The translations under genes were made by a program, and so were the position numbers. This document shows, piece by piece, positions 1-11,037 of a stretch of 64,000 nucleotides of DNA. Positions within the stretch are counted from its first letter, which is position 1. The number at the start of each line of letters is the position of its first letter. The notes under the pieces were generated by a model that was not told where the DNA came from, made no database searches, and worked only from the letters and a program-made list of their open reading frames with translations. The DNA is from Acidobacteriaceae bacterium (lineage in GTDB: Bacteria > Acidobacteriota > Terriglobia > Terriglobales > Acidobacteriaceae): the NCBI GenBank assembly GCA_003134995.1, contig PLDC01000028.1, positions 62,001-126,000 on the forward strand, read 5' to 3'.

Positions 1-357
1 CCGATAACGACGTTGGCGTTATGAAGCGGCTCGGTCATAGCCAGCAGGCTCGTGACGGATGCCCTTTTCATTCCGCCCAGTACAGTAAATACCCTAGAGT
101 CATCCCGCAGATTGTCGTGTTCCAATTAGATGTTTGTCGGTGGATCCCCGTAGCATCTTAGAAAACAGACCGATGGTTAGGGCTATCCCTGAGTTCGGCG
201 ATTCATCAGCCCCCCGCGCCCCGCGTGCGAATAATCTCGTCTATGCGAGAGTCAACTCCTTCCACTTTGCATTGGTTGAAACTCAGGCGAGCACCGAAAG
301 CCAAGCCGTGAAAGGCTTATCAAAGCGCCGCAAACTAACTCGGTCCTGGAGAAGACC
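1..357. other. Leader region with no convincing gene
   Basis: I see no coding region that I trust here. An open frame at 134-361 begins with TTG, lacks a ribosome binding site and only touches the start of the kinase gene, so it is probably chance. The segment CCCTAGAGT at 92-100 recurs upstream of the ECF sigma factor gene (13322-13330) and may be a shared regulatory word. The kinase ribosome binding site GGAG lies at 348-351. Confidence 0.5.
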
Positions 358-3300
358 ATGAAGAAAAGCAGTCAAGACCCTGCAATTGCCGTGGCCAATG
401 GTGCGTCCGATGAAGGCAAGGGGAGCAAGCGCAACGGCAATTCTGTAGCTTCTGCTCAGCCTGACTCAGGCGATCTCAGCGTGATTCTGGCCAGCCTGCA
501 AACCATGCGGGACGGCGACTTTTCCGTACGCCTACCGGGCTCGTGGACCGGACTATCAGGAAAGATTGCCGACACTTTCAATTCCATTGTTGCCGCCAAT
601 CAGCAGATGGCGCAAGAGTTGAAGCGCGTGGGGCACGTGGTGGGCAAAGAGGGACGCACTCGTGAGCGTACCCGCTTTCATGAATCCCGCGGGGCGTGGG
701 GCGAGATGGAAGTCTCGATCAACACATTGGTTGAGGACTTGCTCCGGCCGACAGAAGGTGTGACGCGTGCTATCGCCGCCGTTGCGCAGGGCAACCTGAC
801 CCAGACCGTGCGCCTGGATGTGGATGGACGGCCGCTCGAGGGCGAGTTCCTGCGTTCAGCCAACATCGTTAACACGATGATTCAGCAGCTCAGCGTGTTC
901 ACTGCCGAAGTAACGCGCGTGGCTCGCGAGGTCGGCACGGATGGAAAACTGGGCGGTCAGGCACAAGTGCCCGGCGTGGCCGGAACGTGGAAGGATCTCA
1001 CGGACTCAGTGAACTCGATGGCCAGTAACCTTACGGGCCAGGTTCGCAATATCGCTGAAGTTGCAACCGCCGTCGCCAGCGGCGATCTTTCCCGCAAAAT
1101 CACAGTCGATGTGCGCGGTGAAATTTTGCAGCTCAAAGAAGCCATCAACACGATGGTGGATCAGTTGCGTTCGTTTGCTTCCGAGGTAACGCGCGTTGCA
1201 CGTGAAGTGGGTACGGACGGCAAACTGGGTGGCCAAGCGGTGGTCGTAGGCGTGGCGGGTACGTGGAAAGATCTTACCGACTCGGTGAATGCCATGGCCG
1301 GCAACCTGACGGCTCAGGTGAGGAACATCGCCGAAGTAACCACGGCCGTGGCGCGCGGCGACTTGTCGCGCAAAATCACGGTCGACGTGAAGGGCGAAAT
1401 TCTCGAACTCAAAGACACTATTAATACGATGGTCGATCAGCTCAACGCGTTCGCCGGCGAAGTTACCCGCGTCGCTCGCGAGGTCGGTACTGAAGGTAAG
1501 CTGGGCGGGCAGGCGCAGGTGCCCGGAGTGGGCGGCACGTGGAAAGATCTCACCGACAACGTCAACTTCATGGCCAGCAACCTCACCGGCCAGGTGCGAA
1601 ACATCGCGGAGGTCGCGACTGCCATCGCCAACGGCGACTTGTCGCGCAAGATTACGGTGGATGTTCGCGGCGAAATCTTACAGCTGAAAGAAACGCTGAA
1701 CACCATGGTCGATCAGCTCAACCGCTTTGCTGGCGAAGTAACGCGCGTCGCTCGAGAAGTGGGAACTGAAGGCCGCCTGGGAGGACAAGCCAACGTTCCC
1801 GGCGTCGCCGGCACATGGAAAGATCTCACGGACTCCGTGAATTCGATGGCTGGAAACCTCACGGGTCAGGTTCGAAATATCGCTGAGGTAACTACTGCTG
1901 TGGCCCGTGGCGATTTGTCACGCAAGATCACGGTCGACGTGAAAGGCGAAATTCTCGAACTGAAGAACACTATCAATACGATGGTGGACCAACTCAATGC
2001 TTTCGCCGGAGAAGTGACGCGCGTGGCGCGCGAAGTCGGCACCGAAGGCAAGCTGGGCGGACAAGCGCAGGTACCTGGAGTTGCCGGCACGTGGAAAGAT
2101 CTCACGGACAACGTCAACTTCATGGCCAGCAACCTGACCGGCCAGGTGCGAAATATCGCTGAAGTCGCAACGGCCGTGGCTCGCGGCGACTTGTCGCGCA
2201 AGATCACGGTCGACGTGAAGGGCGAAATTCTCGAACTCAAAGACACCATCAACACGATGGTCGATCAGTTGCGTTCGTTCGCGTCGGAAGTAACGCGCGT
2301 TGCGCGTGAGGTCGGTACCGACGGCAAACTCGGAGGACAGGCGCAGGTGCCGGGAGTAGGCGGCACGTGGAAGGATCTTACCGACTCGGTGAACTCCATG
2401 GCGAGCAACCTGACCGGCCAAGTGCGTAACATCGCCGAAGTCGCAACGGCTATCGCGAGTGGTGACTTGTCGAAGAAAATCACCGTGAACGTGAGCGGTG
2501 AAATTCTTCTGCTCAAGGAAACCATCAACACGATGGTCGACCAGCTCAACGCGTTTGCCGGCGAAGTAACGCGCGTGGCCCGCGAAGTCGGTACAGAAGG
2601 GCGTCTGGGAGGACAAGCCAACGTGCCCGGCGTTGCCGGCACTTGGAAAGATCTCACGGATTCCGTCAACTCGATGGCCGGAAACCTCACGGGTCAGGTC
2701 CGCAACATTGCCGAAGTCACAACCGCTGTGGCCCGCGGCGATTTGTCGCGCAAGATCACGGTCGACGTGAAGGGCGAAATTCTCGAACTCAAGAACACCA
2801 TTAATACGATGGTGGACCAGCTCAACGCGTTCGCCGGAGAGGTTACGCGTGTAGCGCGCGAAGTCGGCACCGACGGAAAACTGGGTGGACAAGCGCAGGT
2901 ACCCGGAGTGGCCGGCACGTGGAAAGATCTCACGGACAACGTGAACTTCATGGCCAGCAACCTCACCGGCCAGGTGCGCAATATCGCGGAAGTCGCGACG
3001 GCCATTGCGAACGGCGATCTCTCGAAAAAAATCACGGTAGACGTTCGCGGCGAAATCCTGCAGCTCAAAGAGACGCTGAACACGATGGTCGAGCAACTAC
3101 GCTCGTTCGCCGCTGAAGTGACGCGTGTGGCGCGCGAGGTAGGCAGCGAAGGTCGGCTGGGAGGACAAGCGAACGTCTCAGGTGTGGCCGGAACGTGGAA
3201 GGATCTCACAGATTCGGTGAACGCGATGGCCGGAAACCTTACCGGCCAGGTGCGTAACATCGCTGAAGTAACCACGGCCGTGGCTCGAGGCGATTTGTCA

Positions 3301-6300
3301 CGCAAAATCACGGTGGACGTGAAGGGTGAAATTCTCGAACTCAAGAACACTATCAACACGATGGTGGATCAGCTCAACGCGTTCGCTGCCGAAGTAACTC
3401 GTGTGGCGCGCGAAGTAGGTACGGAAGGCAAGCTGGGCGGCCAGGCGCAGGTGCCCGGTGTGGCCGGAACATGGAAGGATCTCACGGATAACGTGAACGT
3501 GATGGCCGCGAACTTGACCGAACAAGTGCGCGGTATCGTCAAAGTAGTGACTGCCGTCGCGAATGGCGAGTTGACTCAAAAGCTGACCGTCAACGCAAAG
3601 GGCGAGGTCGCGGCGCTGGCGGAAACCATCAACAACATGACGAACACGCTGGCAACTTTCGCTGACCAGGTTACGACGGTCGCGCGCGAAGTGGGCGTGG
3701 AAGGCCGTCTCGGCGGTCAGGCGAACGTGCCCGGCGCCGCCGGAACATGGAAGGATCTCACAGGAAACGTCAACCTGTTGGCCGACAATTTGACCAACCA
3801 GGTGCGCGCCATCGCTGAAGTTGCAACGGCTGTGACGAAGGGCGACTTGACGCGATCCATTCAGGTAGAAGCCAGCGGCGAGGTTGCGGACTTGAAAGAC
3901 AACCTCAACACCATGATCGACAACCTCCGGCTCACCACCGATCGCAATACCGAGCAGGACTGGCTCAAGACAAACCTGGCCCGCTTCACCGGAATGTTGC
4001 AGGGGCAACGCGATCTGGCAACTGTGGGACGCATGTTGCTATCAGAACTCGCGCCGCTCGTGAGTGCCCAGCAAGGCGTGATCTATCAGATGGGCGGCGA
4101 GGAATCGACAGAGATGGTGCTGCTCTCGGCCTTTGCCGGCGACGGCGAAGATGGACATCTGCGCAGGTTGAAGCTAGGCGAGGGATTAGTCGGACAATGC
4201 GCCGCTGAGAAACGGCGAATGCTGATCTCCGATCTGCCCCCGAACACGATTGCGATTCGCTCTGGCTTGTTCGAGGCCGTTCCGCGCAATGTAATTGTGC
4301 TCCCCGTGCTGTTTGAAGACCGCGTCAAGGCGGTTATCGAACTAGCATCTCTGAGCAGTTTCACAACCTCCCAGTTGGCATTCCTTGAACAACTGACTGC
4401 GAGCATCGGTATCGTGCTGAATAGTATTGAAGCCACAATGCAGACCGAAGGTCTGTTGAAGCAGTCGCAGCAATTGGCAACGGAACTCCAGGTTCAGCAA
4501 AAAGAATTGCAGCAGACCAACGAGCAGCTCGCGCAAAAGGCGCAGCAACTCGCTGAACAGAACGTCGAAGTCGAACGTAAGAATCAGGAAATCGAACAAG
4601 CACGGCGCGCTCTGGAAGAGAAGGCTAAGGAGCTCGCGTTGACGTCGAAATACAAATCCGAATTCCTGGCTAACATGTCGCATGAGTTGCGGACGCCGCT
4701 CAACAGCATCCTGGTGCTGGGCCAGCAACTCAGCGATAACCCGGATGGCAACCTGACAGCGAAACAGGTTGAATTCTCGCGCACCATTCATGGCGCGGGA
4801 ACGGATCTGCTGAACTTGATCACTGACATTCTTGATCTATCGAAGATTGAGTCCGGAACGGTTTCCGTCGAGGCCGAAGAAGTCTACTTTGCCAGCATGC
4901 TGGACGCGGTAGAACGCCCATTCCGCCATGAAGCGGAAAACCGGCATCTCAGCTTCGAAGTGCAGACCGATCCGCACCTTTCGCGGAGCGTTGTCACCGA
5001 CTCGAAGCGCTTGCAGCAAGTATTGAAGAACTTGCTCTCCAACGCCTTTAAGTTCACTGAAGTTGGAGGCGTGCGCCTCTCCGTCTCTCTTGCTCAATCC
5101 GGTTGGACGGAAGGACATCCGATCCTGGGTAAGGCGGGATCGGTGGTCTCGTTTGAGGTTTCCGATAGCGGCATCGGCATTCCCCAAGAGAAGCAACGCA
5201 TCATCTTCGAGGCCTTTCAGCAGGCGGATGCTGGGACCAGCCGAAAATACGGCGGAACGGGTTTGGGATTGGCGATCAGCCGCGAACTCGCGAGTCTGCT
5301 CGGTGGAGAAATCCAGCTGCGCAGCACTCCCGGCAAAGGCAGCACGTTCACTCTGTATTTGCCGCAAACGTATGTGGGGCCTTCTGTGGGGAACGCCGCG
5401 GCGGTCGAGCCAAAATTCCGGTCGTCTATTTCTCCAGCACCGTTATCTGTGGTGGAACATGCGGTCGAAAAAATTCCCGATGATCGCGACAACCTGCAGC
5501 CGGACGATGCAATCCTGCTGGTTGTGGAGGATGATCCTCACTACGCGCGAGTGTTGTGCGATCTCTCTCGGGACAAGGGCTTCAAGGTCCTTGTGGCAAC
5601 TCGAGGAGCGGAAGCTCTCGCACTGGCCAAGGAGTATCATCCAACCGCGGTGTCGCTCGATGTTTTCCTGCCCGATATGCTGGGCTGGACGGTTCTGAAC
5701 CACTTGAAGCAGGATCCAGCGACGAGGCACATTCCAGTGCAGATGCTAACGCTCGACGAAGACCGGCATCACGGCCTCACCCGAGGCGCGTTTGCATTTG
5801 TCACAAAACCAACGACGCCAGAGGGATTGGAAACGGCGCTGGCCCGCATCAAGGAATATTCCGCTCCGCGGCGGAAGCGGTTGCTTGTGGTGGAGGACAA
5901 TCCGGCCGAGCAGCTCAGCATCAAAGAACTGCTGGGTTATGACGACATTGATGTCACAGTCGCAAGCACGGGAGCGGAAGCAATCGAGACTGTCAGCGAG
6001 CAGACTTTCGACTGCGTCGTTCTCGATCTGCGCCTGCCCGATATATCAGGCTTCGAAGTGTTGGAGCGTTTCCGTGACAATCCGGCGCTCAGCGATTTGC
6101 CGGTAGTAGTATTTACCGGCAAGGAGCTTTCACCAGAAGAGGATGCGCGCCTGCACTCGCTGGCTCGCAGCGTCGTGGTGAAGGGAGTGGAATCGCCGGA
6201 ACGCCTACTGGATGAAACCGCATTATTCCTGCATCGCGTAGTCGCCGATCTGCCGGTAGAAAAACAAAAACTTCTCGACCGGCTGCATCACTCGGACGAT

Positions 6301-6678
6301 GCTCTTGTGGGTAAGAGAGTCCTGGTAGTCGACGATGACGTGCGAAATATTTTTGCTCTCAGCAGCGTGATCGAGCGCCGCGGCATGAATGTAATCACTG
6401 CTGGAACCGGACGCGAGGCGATCGCCAAGATCGAATCCACGCCGGACATCGCGATTGTGTTGATGGATATTATGATGCCCGAGATGGATGGCTACGAGAC
6501 TATGCAAGTGATCCGGCAGAATCCTAACTTCCGGCGTTTGCCGATCATTGCACTAACCGCAAAAGCGATGAAAGGAGATCGCGAGAAATGCCTTGAGGCC
6601 GGGGCTTCCGAGTATCTGGCCAAGCCGGTCAATACGGAGCAACTGCTCTCGTCACTGCGTATGTGGCTTCACAGGTAA
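358..6678 (+). CDS. Giant poly-HAMP hybrid histidine kinase with GAF and three receiver domains
   Basis: This is a 2106-residue cytosolic sensor kinase with no membrane segment visible. Order: divergent HAMP-like units at about residues 45-183, eleven 92-residue HAMP repeats at 186-1197, a GAF domain at about 1220-1360, a Gln/Glu-rich coiled coil at about 1365-1435, HisKA with the phospho-acceptor His1442 in SHELRTPLN, and HATPase_c with GIG and GTGLGL boxes at about 1600-1640. Three receiver domains follow, with likely phospho-aspartates 1768, 1890 and 2037. The layout matches the fungal group III (Nik1/Os-1) osmosensing hybrid kinases and their bacterial relatives, in which stacked HAMP units carry the signal. 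GGAG lies 6 bases before the ATG. Two further kinases follow on the same strand. The input signal is unknown; osmotic or redox cues are guesses. Confidence 0.95.
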   Translation: MKKSSQDPAIAVANGASDEGKGSKRNGNSVASAQPDSGDLSVILASLQTMRDGDFSVRLPGSWTGLSGKIADTFNSIVAANQQMAQELKRVGHVVGKEGRTRERTRFHESRGAWGEMEVSINTLVEDLLRPTEGVTRAIAAVAQGNLTQTVRLDVDGRPLEGEFLRSANIVNTMIQQLSVFTAEVTRVAREVGTDGKLGGQAQVPGVAGTWKDLTDSVNSMASNLTGQVRNIAEVATAVASGDLSRKITVDVRGEILQLKEAINTMVDQLRSFASEVTRVAREVGTDGKLGGQAVVVGVAGTWKDLTDSVNAMAGNLTAQVRNIAEVTTAVARGDLSRKITVDVKGEILELKDTINTMVDQLNAFAGEVTRVAREVGTEGKLGGQAQVPGVGGTWKDLTDNVNFMASNLTGQVRNIAEVATAIANGDLSRKITVDVRGEILQLKETLNTMVDQLNRFAGEVTRVAREVGTEGRLGGQANVPGVAGTWKDLTDSVNSMAGNLTGQVRNIAEVTTAVARGDLSRKITVDVKGEILELKNTINTMVDQLNAFAGEVTRVAREVGTEGKLGGQAQVPGVAGTWKDLTDNVNFMASNLTGQVRNIAEVATAVARGDLSRKITVDVKGEILELKDTINTMVDQLRSFASEVTRVAREVGTDGKLGGQAQVPGVGGTWKDLTDSVNSMASNLTGQVRNIAEVATAIASGDLSKKITVNVSGEILLLKETINTMVDQLNAFAGEVTRVAREVGTEGRLGGQANVPGVAGTWKDLTDSVNSMAGNLTGQVRNIAEVTTAVARGDLSRKITVDVKGEILELKNTINTMVDQLNAFAGEVTRVAREVGTDGKLGGQAQVPGVAGTWKDLTDNVNFMASNLTGQVRNIAEVATAIANGDLSKKITVDVRGEILQLKETLNTMVEQLRSFAAEVTRVAREVGSEGRLGGQANVSGVAGTWKDLTDSVNAMAGNLTGQVRNIAEVTTAVARGDLSRKITVDVKGEILELKNTINTMVDQLNAFAAEVTRVAREVGTEGKLGGQAQVPGVAGTWKDLTDNVNVMAANLTEQVRGIVKVVTAVANGELTQKLTVNAKGEVAALAETINNMTNTLATFADQVTTVAREVGVEGRLGGQANVPGAAGTWKDLTGNVNLLADNLTNQVRAIAEVATAVTKGDLTRSIQVEASGEVADLKDNLNTMIDNLRLTTDRNTEQDWLKTNLARFTGMLQGQRDLATVGRMLLSELAPLVSAQQGVIYQMGGEESTEMVLLSAFAGDGEDGHLRRLKLGEGLVGQCAAEKRRMLISDLPPNTIAIRSGLFEAVPRNVIVLPVLFEDRVKAVIELASLSSFTTSQLAFLEQLTASIGIVLNSIEATMQTEGLLKQSQQLATELQVQQKELQQTNEQLAQKAQQLAEQNVEVERKNQEIEQARRALEEKAKELALTSKYKSEFLANMSHELRTPLNSILVLGQQLSDNPDGNLTAKQVEFSRTIHGAGTDLLNLITDILDLSKIESGTVSVEAEEVYFASMLDAVERPFRHEAENRHLSFEVQTDPHLSRSVVTDSKRLQQVLKNLLSNAFKFTEVGGVRLSVSLAQSGWTEGHPILGKAGSVVSFEVSDSGIGIPQEKQRIIFEAFQQADAGTSRKYGGTGLGLAISRELASLLGGEIQLRSTPGKGSTFTLYLPQTYVGPSVGNAAAVEPKFRSSISPAPLSVVEHAVEKIPDDRDNLQPDDAILLVVEDDPHYARVLCDLSRDKGFKVLVATRGAEALALAKEYHPTAVSLDVFLPDMLGWTVLNHLKQDPATRHIPVQMLTLDEDRHHGLTRGAFAFVTKPTTPEGLETALARIKEYSAPRRKRLLVVEDNPAEQLSIKELLGYDDIDVTVASTGAEAIETVSEQTFDCVVLDLRLPDISGFEVLERFRDNPALSDLPVVVFTGKELSPEEDARLHSLARSVVVKGVESPERLLDETALFLHRVVADLPVEKQKLLDRLHHSDDALVGKRVLVVDDDVRNIFALSSVIERRGMNVITAGTGREAIAKIESTPDIAIVLMDIMMPEMDGYETMQVIRQNPNFRRLPIIALTAKAMKGDREKCLEAGASEYLAKPVNTEQLLSSLRMWLHR
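913..3948 (+). repeat. Eleven tandem 276-bp HAMP-encoding repeats
   Basis: The unit starts at the codon for T in TRVAREVG and recurs every 276 bp exactly (913, 1189, 1465 and so on to 3673), without a single in/del. Units 4 (from 1741) and 7 (from 2569) encode the same 92 residues with different synonymous codons. Units 1-4 and 6-9 alternate between a VATA...RGEILQL type and a VTTAVARG...KGEILEL type. Unit 5 is mixed, and units 10 and 11 have diverged. Confidence 0.97.
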
Positions 6679-6732
6679 TGGCCGCGGCAACAGCTTTGCG
6701 AAGGTAACACTGCGAAAAAGTGGTTTGTACTT

Positions 6733-8364
6733 ATGGGCACAAACGAGAAGATCAATATCCTCATGGTGGATGATCAGCCCGCCAAGCTGCTCAGCTATGA
6801 GGTAATGCTCGGCGGATTGGGGGAAAACCTGATCAAAGCCTCGTGTGCGAAAGAGGCCCTCGAGGTTCTGCTGAAGACTGATGTCGCCGTTGTGCTCATG
6901 GATGTGAGCATGCCAGAGCTCGACGGTTTTCAATTGGCGGCGATGATTCGCCAGCACCCGCGCTTTCAGAGAACCGCGATCATTTTCGTTTCGGCAGTGC
7001 ACTTGACCGACCTGGATCAGCTCAAGGGTTATGAACATGGAGCGGTCGATTATATTTCCGTTCCGGTGGTTCCGGAAATGCTGCGCGCAAAAGTGAGAGT
7101 GTTTGTAGACCTGCACCGCAAGACACGGCAACTGGAAGCCCTGAATCGTGATCTCGAGCAACGCGTGCTGGAGCGCACGGAAGAACTAGCGAGCAAGGCA
7201 GAATTGCTGTTGCAGCTGAATGTTGAACTGGTGGGAAAAAATCAGGAACTGGATGCGATTGTCCATACTGCGCCAGACATAATTTTCAGCCGTAACGCCG
7301 ACGGCTCCCGGGATTACATCAGCCATCGGTTTTACGACTTCACTGGCGCCGCGCCAGGTTCAGTGAATGGTTTCGGATGGTTGGAGTACGTTCACCCCGA
7401 TGACAAGCAAAAAGCGATGGATGAGTGGTTGCGCTGTATAGACTCGGGTGCAAACTACGAAGCCGAGTACCGCCTGCAATCAAAGGATGGATCCTACCGC
7501 TGGTTTCGGGCACGTGCGGTTCCTATTCGCGACGACGGGAAGATCGTCAAATGGTACGGAACCTGTTCTGACATTCAGGACAGCAAACTGCTCGAACAAT
7601 CGATTCGCGACAACGCGGCAGAGCTGGAGAAAATGGTCGACAGGAGGACGGACGAATTGCGGCGGCTCTCCATCCGGCTCATGACCATGCAGGATCAAGA
7701 GCGCCGCCGGCTGGCGCGCGATCTGCACGACGGGCTAGGTCAAGAACTGGCCGTCGCCAAGATGGTGCTCGACAAGATGATCCTGCAGAAATCCAAATCC
7801 GGCGAGCCGAAAGAGGAGACGTGGACGCAGGCGAGCAGCATTATCGACGGTGCCATTCAACAAGTGCGCACCATGTCTCATCTTCTGCATCCGCCGCTGC
7901 TTGATGAAGTGGGCTTGCTGTCGGCGCTTTCCTGGTACGTGGAGGGACTGGCCAAGCGAAGCGGCATAGAAACTGCTCTCGACGTGCAGCCTGGCGATTT
8001 CCCGCGGCTGGGAGCCGAAGTGGAAACGGCAGTTTTCCGCATCGTTCAAGAGGCGCTTACCAATGTCTTCCGGCACTCCGAAGCGAACAAGGTGTGGATT
8101 ACGTTGACTCAAAAGGAAGGAATTATTGTGGTTGCGGTTCGGGACAATGGCAAAGGAATTGGTAGAGAAATTGAGGAACTTCAACCGGACAGCGTTGGAG
8201 TCGGGATCGGCGGCATGAAACAGCGCGCCAAGGAATTTGGCGGAGAGTTACGGCTGAGTAATGCGCGTCCTGGAACGCTCGTCGAACTCATGATTCCCTG
8301 CAGGCCCGTGTTACGGGAGTCCAGCTCCGTCATAGATGATGTGCGTGAAGCTGTGCGGGAGTAA
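6733..8364 (+). CDS. Receiver-PAS-HisKA_3 sensor histidine kinase
   Basis: This 543-residue soluble kinase has an N-terminal receiver domain (about 8-125, Asp57 in LMDVSMPELDG), a coiled-coil linker and a PAS/PAC domain of the PAS_3 type (about 175-290). A HisKA_3 dimerisation domain with His332 in ARDLHDGLGQE and a HATPase_c domain (about 425-520, N box IVQEALTN) complete it. HisKA_3 kinases of the NarX/DegS class normally phosphorylate NarL-type regulators. None lies next door, but two are encoded near 41.4 and 43.6 kb. The receiver-first order suggests input from another kinase, for example the upstream poly-HAMP protein 54 bp away. No transmembrane segment is seen. Confidence 0.93.
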   Translation: MGTNEKINILMVDDQPAKLLSYEVMLGGLGENLIKASCAKEALEVLLKTDVAVVLMDVSMPELDGFQLAAMIRQHPRFQRTAIIFVSAVHLTDLDQLKGYEHGAVDYISVPVVPEMLRAKVRVFVDLHRKTRQLEALNRDLEQRVLERTEELASKAELLLQLNVELVGKNQELDAIVHTAPDIIFSRNADGSRDYISHRFYDFTGAAPGSVNGFGWLEYVHPDDKQKAMDEWLRCIDSGANYEAEYRLQSKDGSYRWFRARAVPIRDDGKIVKWYGTCSDIQDSKLLEQSIRDNAAELEKMVDRRTDELRRLSIRLMTMQDQERRRLARDLHDGLGQELAVAKMVLDKMILQKSKSGEPKEETWTQASSIIDGAIQQVRTMSHLLHPPLLDEVGLLSALSWYVEGLAKRSGIETALDVQPGDFPRLGAEVETAVFRIVQEALTNVFRHSEANKVWITLTQKEGIIVVAVRDNGKGIGREIEELQPDSVGVGIGGMKQRAKEFGGELRLSNARPGTLVELMIPCRPVLRESSSVIDDVREAVRE

Positions 8365-8389
8365 TGAGACTCGAACACTGCGACTACCT

Positions 8390-9949
8390 ATGAAGAAAGC
8401 CGAACTCCCAAACCGCGCACTGCTCATGCCCGACGCTGCCGTCGAAACCCGTTCGAGGCTGGCGGCCATTGTGGAGAGTTCGGACGATGCGATTATTGCG
8501 AAGGATCTGAACGGCATCATTACCAGCTGGAATAACAGTGCGGAGCGAATCTTCGGGTACACGGAGCAAGAAGTTCTGGGCAAGCCAATCACTCTTCTCA
8601 TCCCACCGAATTTACAAGCCCAGGAGGTCGAGATCCTGCGGCGCATTCGATCAGGCGAGCGCATTGAACACTTCGAAACCGAGCGAATTGCAAAAGGCGG
8701 CAGGCAAGTTCTTGTGTCGCTCACGATTTCGCCGCTAAAGGATTCGGCCGGGAGAATCGTAGGCGCTTCCAAGATTGCCCGTGATGTTACGCGAATTAGG
8801 CACGTTGAACAGGCGTTGCGAGAAAGCGAACAACGAATGCGCTTCTGCCTGGAAGCGGCGAATGTCGGCACCTGGGATTGGGATGTTGCAACCGGAAGCG
8901 TTCACTGGTCCGAAAACATGGAAAGGATTCATGGGCGGCAACTGGGATCGTTCGGAGGAGACGTCGATGCATTTCTGGAAGACATTCATCCCGACGATCG
9001 CCAGCAAGTGACGGACGCCGTTCAGCAGGCGGTGCAGGGCGGCGGTAAGTGCCATTGGCAATATCGCTACACGAAGACCGACGGAAGCGTGGGATGGATG
9101 GAAGCGTCTGGGCAGGTCATCTACGATGCATCGAACCATCCCACAAAAATAATGGGAGTGTGCAGGGATATCAGCGAACGCAAGAGCGCTGAAGATGCGA
9201 TCCGGGCTGCTCATGAACAATTAGACGGGATGGTAAAGGAGCGCACCTCTGAACTGGAGCGCGCCCAGGAAGGCTTGCGAACGCTTTCGGCACGGCTGCT
9301 GAGAATGCAGGATGATGAAAGACGCCGCATCGCGCGCGAGCTGCACGATGCGGCCGGGCAGATCCTGGTAGCGTTAAACCTGAATCTGGTTCCGGTCGAA
9401 GAGGTACTCAAGAGGGAGAATTCCGGGCTCGCCAAGTCCATCACAGGAAGCCTGCATCTTATCGACGAACTATCCAGAGACTTGAGGACAATGTCTCATC
9501 TGCTACACCCGCCATTGCTCGATGAGGCCGGACTGCACTCGGCCGTGCGCTGGTACGTGGAGGGTTTTGCGGAACGAAGCAAGATCGAGGTAAATCTGCA
9601 TCTCGACCCCAAAGTTGGCCGTCTGCCGGGAGAGCTTGAGACCGCAATCTTCCGCATCGTGCAGGAATGCCTTACGAATATTCATCGCCACTCCGGCAGC
9701 AACTGGGCCAGCATCACGATCACCCGCGACTCCGGCAACGTCACCATCGAAATACTTGACCGGGGCAAGGGCATGCCGACGCCGACTCGTCTCGGTGTTG
9801 GCCTTCAGGGCATGGGAGAACGCGTGCGCCAGTTGAGAGGACAGTTGGAGATTAAATCTGGAAATAGCGGCACGCGAATTACCGCAATCTTTCCCACTAA
9901 CACCGCCTCGCCAGAGGTTTCGGTGGAAGTTGTAGACGCGCTGCCCTAG
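8390..9949 (+). CDS. PAS-PAS-HisKA_3 sensor histidine kinase
   Basis: This 519-residue soluble kinase has two PAS domains (about 25-140 and 150-270), a short coiled coil, HisKA_3 with His319 in ARELHDAAGQI, and HATPase_c (N box IVQECLTN). It shares the MSHLLHPPLLDE motif and much of its kinase core with the preceding gene, so the two are probably related by duplication. I prefer the ATG at 8390, which gives a normal PAS N terminus 25 bp after the previous stop. A longer frame from the ATG at 8336 would overlap the upstream gene by 29 bp. The expected partner is a NarL/FixJ-type regulator. The signal could be redox or a small ligand in PAS; this is not shown by the sequence. Confidence 0.92.
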   Translation: MKKAELPNRALLMPDAAVETRSRLAAIVESSDDAIIAKDLNGIITSWNNSAERIFGYTEQEVLGKPITLLIPPNLQAQEVEILRRIRSGERIEHFETERIAKGGRQVLVSLTISPLKDSAGRIVGASKIARDVTRIRHVEQALRESEQRMRFCLEAANVGTWDWDVATGSVHWSENMERIHGRQLGSFGGDVDAFLEDIHPDDRQQVTDAVQQAVQGGGKCHWQYRYTKTDGSVGWMEASGQVIYDASNHPTKIMGVCRDISERKSAEDAIRAAHEQLDGMVKERTSELERAQEGLRTLSARLLRMQDDERRRIARELHDAAGQILVALNLNLVPVEEVLKRENSGLAKSITGSLHLIDELSRDLRTMSHLLHPPLLDEAGLHSAVRWYVEGFAERSKIEVNLHLDPKVGRLPGELETAIFRIVQECLTNIHRHSGSNWASITITRDSGNVTIEILDRGKGMPTPTRLGVGLQGMGERVRQLRGQLEIKSGNSGTRITAIFPTNTASPEVSVEVVDALP

Positions 9950-10191
9950 GAACATGCTCGCGCGAGAAATCCTGTGTCAGGAAACCATTTCCCCGTTTGT
10001 AATCATCCCATCGAAAGCAACAGCGTAGTTCCTACCGAGTAGTTTGTTTTCATATCAGGACTTCCCCCGATTGGATTGAGTAGTTGTATGGCCGACTCTG
10101 AATTTCTGTACGCAGCCTGCGTGATTCCGGTTGGAAACATTTTCGTGGCTGCGATTTGAAGAACAAATTTGTTTCACGGGGAGATGGATTA

Positions 10192-10731
10192 ATGGCGAAA
10201 AATAAATCAGTGTTTGGAATTTACCTGAAGCGTAGCGAGATGGACTCGGCAGTGGCCGCGCTAAGGGACGCCGGATTTTCAACTGCGGATATTTCCGTTC
10301 TGCTACCGGAAGATGTTGGGTCCGGCGAATTGGTCACCGAAAAGGCTACCAAGGCGCCGGCAGGAGCAGCCTATGGGGCGGGCTCCGGAGCGGCAGTGGG
10401 AGGCGCTCTGGGCTGGCTCGTGGGAGTTGGCGCGCTGGCGATTCCTGGAATCGGTCCGATTGTCGCTGCCGGGCCTTTGCTGGCGGCCCTCGCGGGGGTT
10501 GGTGTAGGTGGCGCTCTGGGCGGATTCACTGGAGTTCTCATCGGCGCGGGAATCCCCGAAGATGAAGCCAAGAAATATGAAGGAAGATTGCTGAAGGGCG
10601 GCATCCTGGTCGCGGTTCATTGCGAAACCACAGAGGAAATCTCGCGCGCCAAGGGCATCATGGAAGTCACTGGCGCTCAAGACATTGCATCGTCCGGTGA
10701 GGTGCCAGCGGATAGAAAAACGGCGGCGTGA
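10192..10731 (+). CDS. General stress protein (GSP17M/YflT-like) with glycine-rich hydrophobic core
   Basis: The product is 179 residues. The N terminus (KSVFGIYLKRSEMDSAVAAL) resembles the ferredoxin-like fold of YflT/GSP17M stress proteins. A central Gly/Ala-rich hydrophobic stretch (about 60-120) could insert into a membrane as a glycine-zipper hairpin. A second alpha/beta segment follows with GGILVAVHC and a helix. The start at 10192 has ACGGGGAGA at 10176-10184; the longer frame from 10156 lacks a ribosome binding site. A good stem-loop follows at 10772. The role is inferred only as envelope or general stress. Confidence 0.8.
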   Translation: MAKNKSVFGIYLKRSEMDSAVAALRDAGFSTADISVLLPEDVGSGELVTEKATKAPAGAAYGAGSGAAVGGALGWLVGVGALAIPGIGPIVAAGPLLAALAGVGVGGALGGFTGVLIGAGIPEDEAKKYEGRLLKGGILVAVHCETTEEISRAKGIMEVTGAQDIASSGEVPADRKTAA

Positions 10732-10771
10732 CGCCAACCGTTGAGATGATCGCTAGAACGCAGCTTTTACG

Positions 10772-10808
10772 GGGCTTTCCGCATCGGAAAGCCCTGCGCA
10801 TTTGTTTT
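10772..10808 (+). terminator. Rho-independent terminator
   Basis: A perfect 10-bp stem (GGGCTTTCCG / CGGAAAGCCC, 10772-10794) with a three-base loop is followed a few bases later by TTTGTTTT. It lies 40 bp after the stress protein stop. Confidence 0.75.
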
Positions 10809-10843
10809 ACACCCAGTTGTAGCGTATTTCTTTCTCCAGTGAT

Positions 10844-10887
10844 CACCCTAGCTGTCGCGTTGACCGACTGTAGCGGCCTCTAGGGTG
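10844..10887. promoter_or_regulatory. Inverted repeat CACCCTAG-N28-CTAGGGTG upstream of the SYLF gene
   Basis: Two 8-base arms are perfectly complementary at 10844-10851 and 10880-10887, about 150 bp before the SYLF start. The gap is too long for a simple dyad operator but suits a looped RNA leader or two sites for one regulator. CCCTAG also occurs upstream of the poly-HAMP kinase and the ECF sigma gene. The 10809-11037 gap holds no gene that I can see. Confidence 0.35.
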
Positions 10888-11037
10888 TCGGGGGTATTTC
10901 CCCGGCTCCCTGCCATGCGATGAGTTCTTTTTACAGCTTGAACCGGATGGAAGCACAAGCCCAAGAAAGTTAGCTTAACTACGCGGGAGAAATTCAAATA
11001 ATAGTTGCTCGCTTCGAGCACGGAAGAGGATTTAGTT

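Noticed and set aside
134..361. 75-residue frame before the poly-HAMP kinase
   Set aside because: TTG start, no ribosome binding site, basic low-information sequence.
1918..3096. 392-residue open frame on the minus strand
   Set aside because: It mirrors the tandem HAMP array; periodic, GC-rich repeats keep antisense frames open. No ribosome binding site or family match.
913..3948. Repeats as a CRISPR array or satellite
   Set aside because: The unit is 276 bp, fully coding and HAMP-like, with no spacers.
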